From contig JANQLY010000017.1 of the NCBI GenBank assembly GCA_028280345.1, positions 62,001 through 126,000 of the forward strand: a stretch of DNA of 64,000 bases, read 5' to 3'. Each line of letters starts with the position of its first letter. The first letter of the stretch is position 1. The notes under the pieces are model-generated. The model made no database searches and was not told the DNA's origin. It saw only the letters and a list, made by a program, of their open reading frames with translations. The position numbers and the translations under genes are program-made. Source of the DNA: Pseudomonadales bacterium. Its GTDB lineage: Bacteria > Pseudomonadota > Gammaproteobacteria > Pseudomonadales > UBA7239. Shown piece after piece: positions 50,801-58,544 of the stretch.

Positions 50801-53800
50801 TCCTGAAGGCGATGTGATTACCTATTCACTGGAAGATGCTCCAATGGGTATGACGATTAATGCCGCAACGGGTGCGGTTAACTGGCAGCCGCAAGAGGTT
50901 GGTGTGGTACTTGTGGCCGTAGTCGCAACGGATATAGATGGCTTGAGCAGTCGTCAGCATTTCAATGTTGATGTGACCGCGGCGGTGATTCCGAATCGTT
51001 CTCCGGAGATTGGCAGTGAGCCGATCTTTGTCGGTGTGGTGGGGCAGGAATATAACTACAGTGTTGAAGCGAGTGACCCGGATGGTGATGTACTTAACTA
51101 CAGCTTGCCAACTGCGCCACGGGGTATGGAAATTAATGACAGCGGCCTTGTGATCTGGACGCCGGAAGCCGGGCAGGGTGGTAACCACTCTGTAACGATA
51201 CGTGTTGATGATGGCCAGTACTATGTTGATCAGAGTTATGTACTGGAAATTGATGAATTGCCGCGCCCGCTGGATGTGTTTGTTGGGGTAGCGCCACAGG
51301 TGATCTCCCTCGGTGACTTTGCTGTGCTGTCAGCATGGGCTTCCGGTGGTGTCGGGCCGGCAACACTGACGGTGAAAATCGATGGTGTGGAAACACCGCT
51401 TAATCAGTTTGGCAATGCAACCTATACGCCGCAGAGTTTGGGTCGCCATGAAGTTGAGGTAACTGCAACAGATGGCAATGAAGTTGTCACCGAGACGACG
51501 TTTGTTGCAGTGGCCGATCCGAATGATAAAACGCCGCCGGTAGTGGAACTGCGTGTACCAGGTGATGGTGCAACTGTGACAGAGCCCACCGGTATTATTG
51601 CTACTGTGACGGATAACGATGGTCTGGCTAATGTTCAGCTGTTTTATCGCAGTATGAGCAGTGATAGCTATGTGCCGTTATATGAGGGAGCTGAAAGCTT
51701 TAATAACGAGCAGATGGCCGTATTTGATCCCACCTTGTTGCGTAACGGGCAATATCAGCTGGTATTGCAGGCAATGGATTACAGTGGTCAGTTATCGAAT
51801 ACTGCTGCAACAATTGTGGTTGACGGAAATATGAAGGTCGGTAACTTTGGTTTTACCGTTGAAGATCTGAATATTCCGATGATCGGTATTCCGGTACGTG
51901 TAACTCGTAGTTACGATAGCCGCCGCCGTTTTGAAAACCTCGACTTTGGTTATGGCTGGAGTGTGGGTTACCAGGATGTCACGGTAGAAGAAAGTAGTGA
52001 GCCGACCCGTAGCTGGTATACCAGTAAGGAGAACCACCTGTTTATTATTGAGGACTCTCCAGTGAGATTCCCGGCTTTCTGTGTGCTGCCTTATAGCCAG
52101 AAAACGGTAACGGTGACGTTGCCTGATGACTCGGTTGAGCGTTTCACTGTTAGAGCCAAACCGGTTTCCTCCGGTCTGGCTGCGGTCTCTGATCCGAATT
52201 GTTATATCGCGACAGATATTCGCTGGCACACACTGATATTTGACGCTGAAGAGGGTACGACTTCCGAGCTTGAATGGATTGATGGGCAGCGTCAGCTCTA
52301 TTTGAGTAATGTGGATGGCGGAAACCTGACCGAAGATATTCTTGACGATACACCGACGCCAATTGATCGCTATCGTCTGACGACGCGTGAAGGCTATGTT
52401 TATATCCTCGACCAGAACTTTGGTATTCAGACAGTTACTGACCCTAACGGTAATACACTGACCTATACCAATGACGGTATCTTCCACAGCGCGGGCAAGA
52501 GTATTTTATTTGAGCGCGATCACCGCGGACGTATTACCGAAGTCATTGACCCTGCCGGCAACGCGCTGGAATATCGCTATAGCAGTACTGGTGATTTGTT
52601 GGAAGTGGATGACAGGCTTGATAACACTACCAGCTATGAATATGGCCGAGCCCATGATTTGACGGATATTATTGATCCGCTCGGGCGTCCACTGCTGAAG
52701 AATGTTTACGACGAAGATGGACGCATGATTGCTCAGGAGGATAGTGAGGGTAATCGAACAGAATTCAATTATGACTTATCGGGTCGAAATACTCTGACCA
52801 TTGACCGGGACGGACGACAGACAGTCGCTATCTACGATGCTCGTGGTAATGTGGTGAGTGATGTTAAGCGCGTGCTGAGCACGAAAGGGCTGGAGGCCTA
52901 TGGTGGTGATGTTGAAACAACATATACCTATGACGCTGATGATAATGAGAGTAGTCGGACGTTGCATGAAGCTGCAAGTACCTGGTTAACGACGTATTCG
53001 GATAACGGTGATTTCCTTTATGCAAAAGATCCGGATGGCGCGGAACAATTCTTTGATAACTATACAGACCTTGGTAAAGAGCAGCTCTATATAGATGAGC
53101 ATGGTAATGAAACCACTATTGAGTATAACTCCGCCGGGGATATTGAAAAAATTACTTTCCCTGCAGTGACAGATCCTCTTACAGGTCAACAAAAGCAGTT
53201 TTCGGCGGCGACTATTTATGGCGTTGGTGGCGAGATACTGAGTCATACAGATGAGCGTGGTTTAACAACCAGCTATACGTATTATCTGTATCCTCACCCT
53301 AATGCGGGCTTGCCGCGCACAAAAACCACGACATTAGGTGGCACGATACTGTATGTATATGACGATAATTCCAATATCATTTCTGAAACTATAGAGCGTA
53401 CAGTAGAAGGTCTTGTCGTTAGTGAAACAACAGCTTTTGAGTATGATTCAATGGATCGTCTGGTTAAGACGGTTTATCCGGATGGTAGCTATGAGCAGAC
53501 AACTTTTGATGAAGTAGGTAATGTTGCGGCGGAACGAGATCGTTTTGGGGAGATAACCAGTTATAGCTATGATGCTTATGGAAGAGTGACATTTATTGGC
53601 TATCCAGATGGTACTTCCGAGCATAATACCTATTCATCTGAAGGGTTGTTAGAGACAGCAACTGACCGACAGGGTGTCACTTTGTCCTATGTATATGATG
53701 ATCTGGGACGAAATATTGAAATTCATAATTTATCTGACGGTAGTTATACAGAAGTGCAATACTACCCGCAGGGCTGGCCACGTTACCAATGGGACGAAAA

Positions 53801-56315
53801 CCGTAATCGGGTAGAGTATATTGTGAGTCCGGCAGGGCGCAGAATAAAAACCATCATGCAGTTTAAAGATAGCAGTGGCGCGATTATTGAAGAATACGAA
53901 CATCGCGTTGAGTATGATTTGAATGGTGATTTCAAAAGCGAAACCGATGCGCTGAATCGTACAAAATACTATAACTATAATGAGCTTAATCAGCGTATTG
54001 AGACGATTTACCCCGATAACACTAGCACTCGTGTGTCTCTGGATGCTCAGGGGTATGGATCCTTGCTTGAAAAACAGAGCGGCCTGAGAACTCGCTACGA
54101 GTACGATGCATTAGGACGTTTGGCGACTGTTATGCCAGAGGTTGAAATTAATGGTCAGCTGATGCCGGCTACTACGTACACTTATGATGAAGTAGGTAAC
54201 CGCTTAAGCCAGATAGATGCGGAAGGTCGAGTTACGGCGTGGGAGTATGATTTCCTGGGCAGGGAAGTAAAACGTTGTTTGCCAGAAGGGCAATGCGAAT
54301 ACAGAGTCTACGATGACGTAATGCGTACGATGTCTCATACAGATTTCAATGGGCAGTTGCATATTACAAGCTTTGATGTAATGGGGCGTGTTGCTCGGGT
54401 TGAATATGCAGATGGAGCTATTGAGACGTATACTTATCATGGGAATGATCGAATCCATACAGCGACGACCGATGCTGGCGTGCATACCTGGCTATATGAT
54501 GAGCGTGATCGACTTGAAACGGAAACTAAACCTAATGGGGCAAGGCTCGATTATCAGTATGATGTTGGTGGTAACCTGTTGCAGGCTAAGGTTACATACC
54601 AGGGATTGGAAATGTCAGTAGTTAACTACACGTATGATTCGCTGGATCGTTTGAGTACAGTGACAGATAGCAATGGAACGACAGAATATAGCTATGATGC
54701 AGTAGGTAATATTATTCAGCTATCTTACCCGAATGGTATTGCTCAGCATTACCGGTACGATGACCTGGACCGCTTGTTGGGTATCGAAGTGCTGAACAGT
54801 GGTGGGCAGTTACTGGAGACTATTGAATATACTCTAAATGCTGATGGTATGCGTGAGCAGGCTGTGGAAATGAGCGGTAGGGTCAGTACCTGGTCTTATG
54901 ATGATCTGTATAGGTTATTGAATGAAACCATTATTGATCCGGATAATGGAAACTATAGTGCTAGCTATCAGTATGATTTGGTTGGCAATCGAGAGACTGG
55001 CACAGTTAACGGAATTACTACACATTACACTTATGACCGGAACGACCGCCAGTTGAGTGCGGGGCCAACCCTGTTTTCCTATGATGCGGCGGGTAATCTG
55101 TTGTCAGAGAGTGCTGGCAGTGTGGTGAAAAGTTATAGCTATAATAGCAAGCAGCAACTATCTTCCATGAGTGATGTAAATGGAACTGTCGACTTTGCTT
55201 ATGATGTTTCAGGTAATCGACACTTGAAAGTAACAGGTGGTGTAAGTACTGAGTATATTGTTGATTCCAATCGGGCATTTGATCAGGTTGTTGCAGAAAT
55301 AGAAAATGGTTCACCTACAGCACTGTTTACTTATGGTGAAGATCTTGTCAGCCAGATGTTGTCAACGGATACATCCTATTATGTTTATGATGGTCTGGGT
55401 AGTACTCGAGCATTGGTAGATAGTACTGGTTCAATCTCGGATACTTATACCTATTCGGCTTTTGGCGAAACCTTGTCGGAAAGTGGTACTACTGATAATG
55501 CCTATCTCTATGCCGGAGAGCTGTATGATAGTGATTTAGGTCAGTATTACTTGCGAGCAAGGTATTATGATGCTGTGCAAGGGCGGTTTACACAAATGGA
55601 TCGCTGGCCGGGTAATCCAGATGAGCCAATGAGCTTGCATAAATACAGCTACACTCACAATAGCCCACTAAACGGTGTCGACCCGAGTGGCTATATGACG
55701 CTTGTCGAAACCCAGAAAGTGCAGGAAACACAGGCACAGATGTTGTCTCTTGCTTATCCTCGCTTTGCCAGTCAGTTTCCGAAATTCTTCCAGCGCTTGG
55801 CAAATCTGGGGACTCAGGCGATAAGACATCAGATTAAAAAATGTGTGTCGAAGAATGGCAGAGGGTGTTTATTGCCAAACCTGCTTGTTGTCGGTGAAGA
55901 CTTCCCCGAGTCCCAGCTGCATATTTTTGATGCACAAACAAATGGTGGATCACAGCTTCGACCAATCTCTCCAGTAGTAAGCTATAAGCCAGGGGCTAAC
56001 AGTAGCAGGAGTTGGCTAACAAGTGCAAAATGGGTAGGTTCCGATGGCCCTTGCCTGGGAGGCAGAAAAAAAGGCCGTGTGGGTGCAACTCAGGATTGTG
56101 ATGAGTGGCCTTTTGCTACAACTTATCAGGGTGGTAAGCGAAACTATAAACGGGGCCGTGTTTCTCAGAGACCTATTGAGTCATGGGATAATCAAGGTTC
56201 CGGGCGACTATGGGGTGCTGCGACGCGTGGCCAGGCTAAAAAGACAAAATATATTATTGTCCCTCTGGGAGAGATAAGCTTTTATATTAAAAATGGAAAT
56301 AGAAGCCGTCGCTAG
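44838..56315 (+). CDS. Giant exported RHS/YD-repeat polymorphic toxin with NucA/NucB-type DNase tip
   Basis: 3825 residues. The chain has a Sec signal peptide (1-~33, ending AAASA). RTX-like Gly/Asp nonapeptides follow at ~109-165 (GGSGDDQLQGGDGPDTMYGG and onward). Seventeen He_PIG-type Ig-like units run from ~175 to ~2140, recognised by DPDxDxLxYSL...P.GMxI...G.I.W.P. A CARDB-like domain (~785-900) and a TSP C-terminal/lectin-like domain (~1120-1322) are each inserted inside a He_PIG unit, and a cadherin-like unit lies at ~1018-1105. Bacterial Ig-like units follow (~2140-2330), then the RHS entry segment (GFTVEDLNIPMIGIPVRVTR, ~2335), YD repeats (~2530-3560), and the RHS core end (YYLRARYYDAVQGRF ... 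DPSG, D3615). The tip is a NucA/NucB-like nuclease. No VgrG or PAAR genes are nearby, so export by Sec is inferred. Base composition becomes more AT-rich toward the 3' end, as is usual for RHS tips. Confidence 0.92.
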   Translation: MSLSLELSQCRRAVIVFFAMLLALASMQAAASAGSFSKNGVIYILGTDGADSIQVSDDGNKWKIQSDYDDGKFKEELWFKKSEIDSIAVHACGDDDQVQMGSLTIPSIIYGGSGDDQLQGGDGPDTMYGGTGDDQIEGNDGNDTLFGGDGKDQLQGGNGNNTTTKNGDNGYIDCTFNISLDITSLPVTEGTEGIDYLYQVTSEYVGIDTPLTYSLDEGPDGMTIDPVSGLVSWTPDFEDAGVHTVTVSVADTGSLEDSQTYLLTVANVNRPPVITSTVVTEGAENSPYSYDVDAEDPDLGAVLTFSLLQNPEGMTIDSSSGVINWLPGYDDAGDYTVSVEVRDEFGVTDVQDYVLQIENVNRLPGIVTEPVFNGTDCDLYSYAVGAVDPDGDALVWRLLEAPQSMQIDPQSGVISWAADRGDDGQHAVTVEVDDGLGGTDQQSYLLYIERCNEPPVIVSEPLRLAVASEPYVYPVVAQDPDLDPLLYSLVNAPEGMTISVMTGVIDWLPGVEDIGTHIVTVQVADPDGELDTQIWLLNVSYKPNQPPVIITSPQTTVTAGDTYLYPAEATDPENQMILYSLLDAPEGMTINAANGDIAWSTNYADLGSHRVTIKAEDIVGAYTTQSYLVEVLPRPNLPPQITSSAVTMGEINVVYNYDVEATDPDNDELVYSLLSGQSGMNIHAASGLISWVPTAQGEYAVIVQVDDQFGGTDTQGYTIVVPDNANRPPQITSEPNSEIAENTAFNYPVEATDPDGDVLTFSLASHVSGMTINPINGEINWLADSRYAYGNLLAHTGCENSMGEALPDLVVASVSYSDAQQQLSIQILNRGLADTQIGVVLHINGVEDIGSVEIAPLAASQIETLSVAATPQQLGNMLLLEIEREVDECVPDNNNQLLPVIQVMADDGELVDIQTFVINVSDKNEAPEILNEQTNVLAGIERAFSYDINAIDPDLGDFVSYSLVTAPQGMQIDAVSGVISWLPSAEQSGDSTVTVKAVDLAGLEDHYTFTISAEVRNSAPQAGNQSLSTHENTPVGMELEGTDPDGDDLTLILVDEPQFGVLVGEFPNMIYTPNAFFEGQDSFTYLVNDGELDSNQGVVTIDVVGENTPPLIVSEPETQLIFEGASGDGEPINLDNWVQDVNFAPGGQGPGRWNIAGDGLSVLQVINSRPSAFISDFAFENAQIKGKFKVETRSDDDFIGFVFGVQDRNHYYLFDWKQNKQGQANRGMTVKLVNKEPGDSGPGLWATYHPTFETLWHSSTYGWRDFVEYDFILTFYPGEFTITVMEGNKTLESVTIQDDTYTSGKFGFYNYSQSHVRYRGFSVETLADRNYEYDVDAFDPDDDNLTYSLVDAPQAMSINPVTGLIEWQTTTADVGGYPVSVRVEDPQGAWDEQHYDLAIIHELPVFISQPTTVAYIDQLYVYDAQAVDPNPEDVLTYSLVNAPNGMTINSESGVVEWNPTILDLGSYDITVRVTDTLNFRTDQTFTLEVTELVNSPPVFTSVPPTTHYIDPWNPGPYTYRPSATDADGDPVQIGLVEVPHGMQMFDGRNITWWPGEHQVGDHEIILYADDGNFGLTEQRFTITVTAPDAVASVIQPPIIFSNPETIVQTGDRYEYELIALSLNNRPMEIRVDQGPAGFEMINGRTAAWQTSPGDEGVYQIAMTAEELTSIGFRTGTYTTQFFPLLVTSDAAPAIVSTPNTIAEIGKTYAYDVEALDANDAALVYSLVEGPERMEIDAETGLVQWTPGGIDIGDVTVTIAVEDSTANQAQQSYVLTVSEPLPENNAPEITSLPGFDASLAQVYSYTIAATDADGDEIFYQLIDGPRGMYIDGQTVYWTPDAAQLGSNSVTVAVHDTRVQVLQTYTINVTTVNDGNVAPIITSAPLYSVREGELYSYQLVASDANGDSLIYSVAGPAGLSIDGNGLLTWVTTATDVGDYTVDVAISDGEFIVRQIYTLSVLANGVPIITSVPPFNVGVNAAYYYDVNADDPEGDVITYSLEDAPMGMTINAATGAVNWQPQEVGVVLVAVVATDIDGLSSRQHFNVDVTAAVIPNRSPEIGSEPIFVGVVGQEYNYSVEASDPDGDVLNYSLPTAPRGMEINDSGLVIWTPEAGQGGNHSVTIRVDDGQYYVDQSYVLEIDELPRPLDVFVGVAPQVISLGDFAVLSAWASGGVGPATLTVKIDGVETPLNQFGNATYTPQSLGRHEVEVTATDGNEVVTETTFVAVADPNDKTPPVVELRVPGDGATVTEPTGIIATVTDNDGLANVQLFYRSMSSDSYVPLYEGAESFNNEQMAVFDPTLLRNGQYQLVLQAMDYSGQLSNTAATIVVDGNMKVGNFGFTVEDLNIPMIGIPVRVTRSYDSRRRFENLDFGYGWSVGYQDVTVEESSEPTRSWYTSKENHLFIIEDSPVRFPAFCVLPYSQKTVTVTLPDDSVERFTVRAKPVSSGLAAVSDPNCYIATDIRWHTLIFDAEEGTTSELEWIDGQRQLYLSNVDGGNLTEDILDDTPTPIDRYRLTTREGYVYILDQNFGIQTVTDPNGNTLTYTNDGIFHSAGKSILFERDHRGRITEVIDPAGNALEYRYSSTGDLLEVDDRLDNTTSYEYGRAHDLTDIIDPLGRPLLKNVYDEDGRMIAQEDSEGNRTEFNYDLSGRNTLTIDRDGRQTVAIYDARGNVVSDVKRVLSTKGLEAYGGDVETTYTYDADDNESSRTLHEAASTWLTTYSDNGDFLYAKDPDGAEQFFDNYTDLGKEQLYIDEHGNETTIEYNSAGDIEKITFPAVTDPLTGQQKQFSAATIYGVGGEILSHTDERGLTTSYTYYLYPHPNAGLPRTKTTTLGGTILYVYDDNSNIISETIERTVEGLVVSETTAFEYDSMDRLVKTVYPDGSYEQTTFDEVGNVAAERDRFGEITSYSYDAYGRVTFIGYPDGTSEHNTYSSEGLLETATDRQGVTLSYVYDDLGRNIEIHNLSDGSYTEVQYYPQGWPRYQWDENRNRVEYIVSPAGRRIKTIMQFKDSSGAIIEEYEHRVEYDLNGDFKSETDALNRTKYYNYNELNQRIETIYPDNTSTRVSLDAQGYGSLLEKQSGLRTRYEYDALGRLATVMPEVEINGQLMPATTYTYDEVGNRLSQIDAEGRVTAWEYDFLGREVKRCLPEGQCEYRVYDDVMRTMSHTDFNGQLHITSFDVMGRVARVEYADGAIETYTYHGNDRIHTATTDAGVHTWLYDERDRLETETKPNGARLDYQYDVGGNLLQAKVTYQGLEMSVVNYTYDSLDRLSTVTDSNGTTEYSYDAVGNIIQLSYPNGIAQHYRYDDLDRLLGIEVLNSGGQLLETIEYTLNADGMREQAVEMSGRVSTWSYDDLYRLLNETIIDPDNGNYSASYQYDLVGNRETGTVNGITTHYTYDRNDRQLSAGPTLFSYDAAGNLLSESAGSVVKSYSYNSKQQLSSMSDVNGTVDFAYDVSGNRHLKVTGGVSTEYIVDSNRAFDQVVAEIENGSPTALFTYGEDLVSQMLSTDTSYYVYDGLGSTRALVDSTGSISDTYTYSAFGETLSESGTTDNAYLYAGELYDSDLGQYYLRARYYDAVQGRFTQMDRWPGNPDEPMSLHKYSYTHNSPLNGVDPSGYMTLVETQKVQETQAQMLSLAYPRFASQFPKFFQRLANLGTQAIRHQIKKCVSKNGRGCLLPNLLVVGEDFPESQLHIFDAQTNGGSQLRPISPVVSYKPGANSSRSWLTSAKWVGSDGPCLGGRKKGRVGATQDCDEWPFATTYQGGKRNYKRGRVSQRPIESWDNQGSGRLWGAATRGQAKKTKYIIVPLGEISFYIKNGNRSRR
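55692..56315 (+). other. Variable C-terminal toxin tip: NucA/NucB-like deoxyribonuclease domain
   Basis: The 207 residues after the RHS core end (DPSG at 3615-3618) hold LLPNLLVVGEDFPESQLHIF, then GPCLGGRKKGRVGATQDCDE, continuing WPFATTYQGG (Asp3755, Glu3756, Trp3757), and ESWDNQGSGRLWGAA. The CDE[YW]PFA[ST]T..GG core followed by a D/E-N-x-G-x-G segment is the signature of secreted NucA/NucB DNases of Bacillus (family knowledge). It would degrade DNA without sequence specificity. It is delivered as the exchangeable tip of the RHS shell. Confidence 0.8.
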
Positions 56316-56328
56316 AGGTTAGGGTCTG

Positions 56329-56505
56329 CTTTGTGATCCGCTGGACCCCGATGATGATAATGCGTTTTCGAATACTGTAGGCGTGGGATTTTTTAAATGC
56401 CGATTACACAGATGAGATTAAACTGTCTTTTGAGTAAGACGATAAAGGCTATCGGTTAAAGAAAATCGGACAGGAAAATGATAAGCGTTGTATCGTTATG
56501 CTATT
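56329..56505 (+). pseudogene. Possible decayed immunity gene downstream of the DNase tip
   Basis: Just after the RHS stop, one frame reads CDPLDPDDDNAFSNTVG (56332-56382). With one base shift the next frame reads WDFLNADYTDEIKLSFE (56384-56434), then a TAA stop (56435-56437), then DDKGYRLKKIGQENDKRC in the same frame. The two halves together look like protein sequence (acidic, no low complexity), broken by a frameshift and a nonsense codon. Immunity genes normally sit exactly here. No intact frame or ribosome site remains. Identity as immunity is inference. Confidence 0.4.
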
Positions 56506-57425
56506 CAACCTGCCAGTCTGTCATCTACGTGCAGGTGCTTGCGCAAATACTCACCGATTTTTTTGATTGCGGCTTTACCCTCGGGAATCATTAATGCAAG
56601 ACTTTGCCACACGTGTGGCAAGCCTTCCCACACTTCGATTTCCACGGGGATATCGAGAGATTTGTAGAGTGCGGCCAGTCGACGCGAGTCGTCGAGCAAC
56701 ACTTCATCAGAGCTGACCTGAATCAGTGTCGGTGGCATGCCGCTATGGTCGCCATAGAGTGGTGACGCGTAGGGTGTGCGCGGGTCGGCGCCGTTAAGAT
56801 AGTAGTCGGCGCCCTCGGTAAGACCATCGCCCGGAATCAGTACATCCCGCTTCAGGTTGGTAATTATCGATTCTCCTGTGACCGCAAGGTCAGTCCAGGG
56901 TGACATGGTTACAGTGCAGGCCGGTACGGGCAGGCCCATGTCCTTGATCTTGAGAACTGAGCCATAGGTAAGCCCGCCACCGGCGGAGTCGCCAGCGACG
57001 GCAATGTTTTCGGGTTTGTAACCCTGATCAAGCAGCCATTGATAGGCGGATACGGCATCATCGACAGCAGCCGGGTAGGGATTTTCCGGTGCAAGGCGGT
57101 AGTCGATCGCAAAGACCCGGCATTTGGATGCGGCGGAGAGGCGCCATAGCATGTCTTTGTGGGTGGTGTGGATCGAGCAGAAAATATAACCGCCGCCGTG
57201 TAAATAGAGGATGATTTTCTCAGGCTCGCTGCCCAGAGCCTTGATCCACAGGCATGACATGCCGTTGACGGTTTCTTCCTTGATATCAATATTTTCCGGT
57301 GGATTCGGTGCTCGACTCGCAGCGGCGTCGACAAATTTGCGCAGTTTCAGATGATGGGTGTTGCCAAACATGCGTTTTTTCAACGAGCGCAACACGATAT
57401 TGAATGCGGTAGCTTGCAGACTCAT
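56505..57425 (-). CDS. Alpha/beta hydrolase, hormone-sensitive-lipase family
   Basis: 306 residues from the ATG at 57423-57425 (SLQATAFNIV); a longer frame begins at 57500 with no better ribosome site. The oxyanion motif HGGGYIF is at 76-82, the nucleophile in AGDSAGGGLTYG (Ser147), DEVLLDDSRR supplies the acid, and GLPHVWQSLA the His. This is the bacterial HSL (family IV) esterase plan. It may mobilise acylglycerols or short-chain esters. It is convergent with the RHS/pseudogene region, in a neighbourhood of storage-lipid genes. Confidence 0.9.
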   Translation of the reverse strand: MSLQATAFNIVLRSLKKRMFGNTHHLKLRKFVDAAASRAPNPPENIDIKEETVNGMSCLWIKALGSEPEKIILYLHGGGYIFCSIHTTHKDMLWRLSAASKCRVFAIDYRLAPENPYPAAVDDAVSAYQWLLDQGYKPENIAVAGDSAGGGLTYGSVLKIKDMGLPVPACTVTMSPWTDLAVTGESIITNLKRDVLIPGDGLTEGADYYLNGADPRTPYASPLYGDHSGMPPTLIQVSSDEVLLDDSRRLAALYKSLDIPVEIEVWEGLPHVWQSLALMIPEGKAAIKKIGEYLRKHLHVDDRLAG

Positions 57426-57871
57426 AGTGTGAGGAATTCGGCCTTCAGAGATAAAAAGCAGGCGTAATAGTACTATTTCAGAGGGGTGTATTACCACCAT
57501 ATATTGTGTAAATTGGCGAAAATAACTACAACTTATGGTGTTTTTTGCACCATTTTGGGTGATTTGTGGGCAGATTGGTCAGCCTCGGCTACCGGGTGGA
57601 TTGATTGCCGGATCAACTGGCAGCAGGGTCTGAAAACCTGTGGTTTCGAAAATCGGTTCAGGTTTTGACTTGTGGTGTCTGTGTGCTGGCGAGTCTTTAA
57701 TTGCGAGCCCGTTCTGGAGGAGGTTGAGAAGGAGTGGTGGAGAAAAGTAATAAAAAATTTTTCTTTAGTATGTTTATTCTAATTTTTCCCCCTAATATGC
57801 GCATCAACTGAAGTTATTCGTTAAGTTGTTGTTGCCCAGTTTATAGATTATTTGATTTGGAGGAAATCATC
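57426..57871. other. 446-bp intergenic region, divergent promoters for hydrolase and phasin
   Basis: No gene recognised; the plus-strand frame at 57486-57668 has no supporting features. The part next to the phasin gene is very AT-rich, with a TAATAT -10-like box at 57793-57798 but no clear -35. No operator is recognised. Confidence 0.4.
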
Positions 57872-58318
57872 ATGTCAGACAAGAAGACTGAACAAGCCGA
57901 AGTAAACGCTACTGAAAAAGCCAGTGAAGTAGCCAAAAAAATCTGGTTGGCCGGCCTCGGTGCTTACGGTAAAGCATTCGACGGTGCATCCGAGCAGATG
58001 GACAAACTCAATGAGCAAGTTGAGAAAGTTAGCAAAGACACTACCCAGTTTTTCGAAGAGCTGGTTGCCAAAGGTCAAAAACTCGATGACGAAAGTCAGG
58101 AGAAAATCACTGAGGCAAAAGACAAAACCTCTTCTACTATCGAAGAGCGTATCAGCAAAGTACGTAGCAGCCTGAACCTGTCCATGGGCGGTTCTTCTGC
58201 TGACATCGCTGAGTTGAGTGAAAAAATCGATGCGCTGACAGCGAAAGTTGATGCGCTGCTCGACGCGAAAAAACCTGCTGCGAAGAAGACTACTACCAAG
58301 CGTTCTTCTGCTGCCTAA
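57872..58318 (+). CDS. Phasin-type polyhydroxyalkanoate granule-associated protein
   Basis: 148 residues from ATG 57872, with a very strong GGAGGAAA ribosome site; an upstream in-frame TTG overlaps it. The N-terminal segment KASEVAKKIWLAGLGAYGKAFDG is the signature of the PhaI/PhaF-like phasin family, followed by an amphipathic coiled coil (~45-115). A Lys/Ala/Thr tail (DAKKPAAKKTTTKRSSAA) recalls the histone-like end of PhaF. It coats PHA or neutral-lipid granules. The strong ribosome site and terminator suggest high expression. No PHA synthase is in the window. Confidence 0.88.
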   Translation: MSDKKTEQAEVNATEKASEVAKKIWLAGLGAYGKAFDGASEQMDKLNEQVEKVSKDTTQFFEELVAKGQKLDDESQEKITEAKDKTSSTIEERISKVRSSLNLSMGGSSADIAELSEKIDALTAKVDALLDAKKPAAKKTTTKRSSAA

Positions 58319-58428
58319 GGTTATATGATCCTCAAGTAAGTTAAGTATCAACCTAGCCAGGCGAGACTTTATTTACTTTTCTTGCGGACCAGACACACCC
58401 TTCTATTTAATGTCTGATCCACTTTAAA

Positions 58429-58457
58429 CGCAAGGCCTCACCCCCTGAGGCCTTGCG
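58429..58457 (+). terminator. Strong rho-independent terminator after phasin
   Basis: A perfect 12-bp stem CGCAAGGCCTCA/TGAGGCCTTGCG (58429-58440, 58446-58457), CCCCC loop, then ATTTTTTTA. Confidence 0.95.
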
Positions 58458-58544
58458 ATTTTTTTATCTGTTTTTTATCCTGGAACTGTACTTTTTTTTA
58501 TCCCGCCTGTTAGGATGAACTGGTTTGCTGTTGGAAGACTATCA

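Noticed and set aside
45361..51260. Regularly spaced repeats resembling a CRISPR array
   Set aside because: The periodicity is at protein level (Ig-like units of ~90 residues) in one open frame; there are no identical short DNA repeats or spacers.
44838..56315. Type VI secretion effector
   Set aside because: No PAAR, VgrG, Hcp or EagR-like gene is in view and the protein begins with a Sec signal.
57486..57668. 60-codon frame upstream of the phasin gene
   Set aside because: No ribosome site or domain; it spans the likely divergent promoter region.
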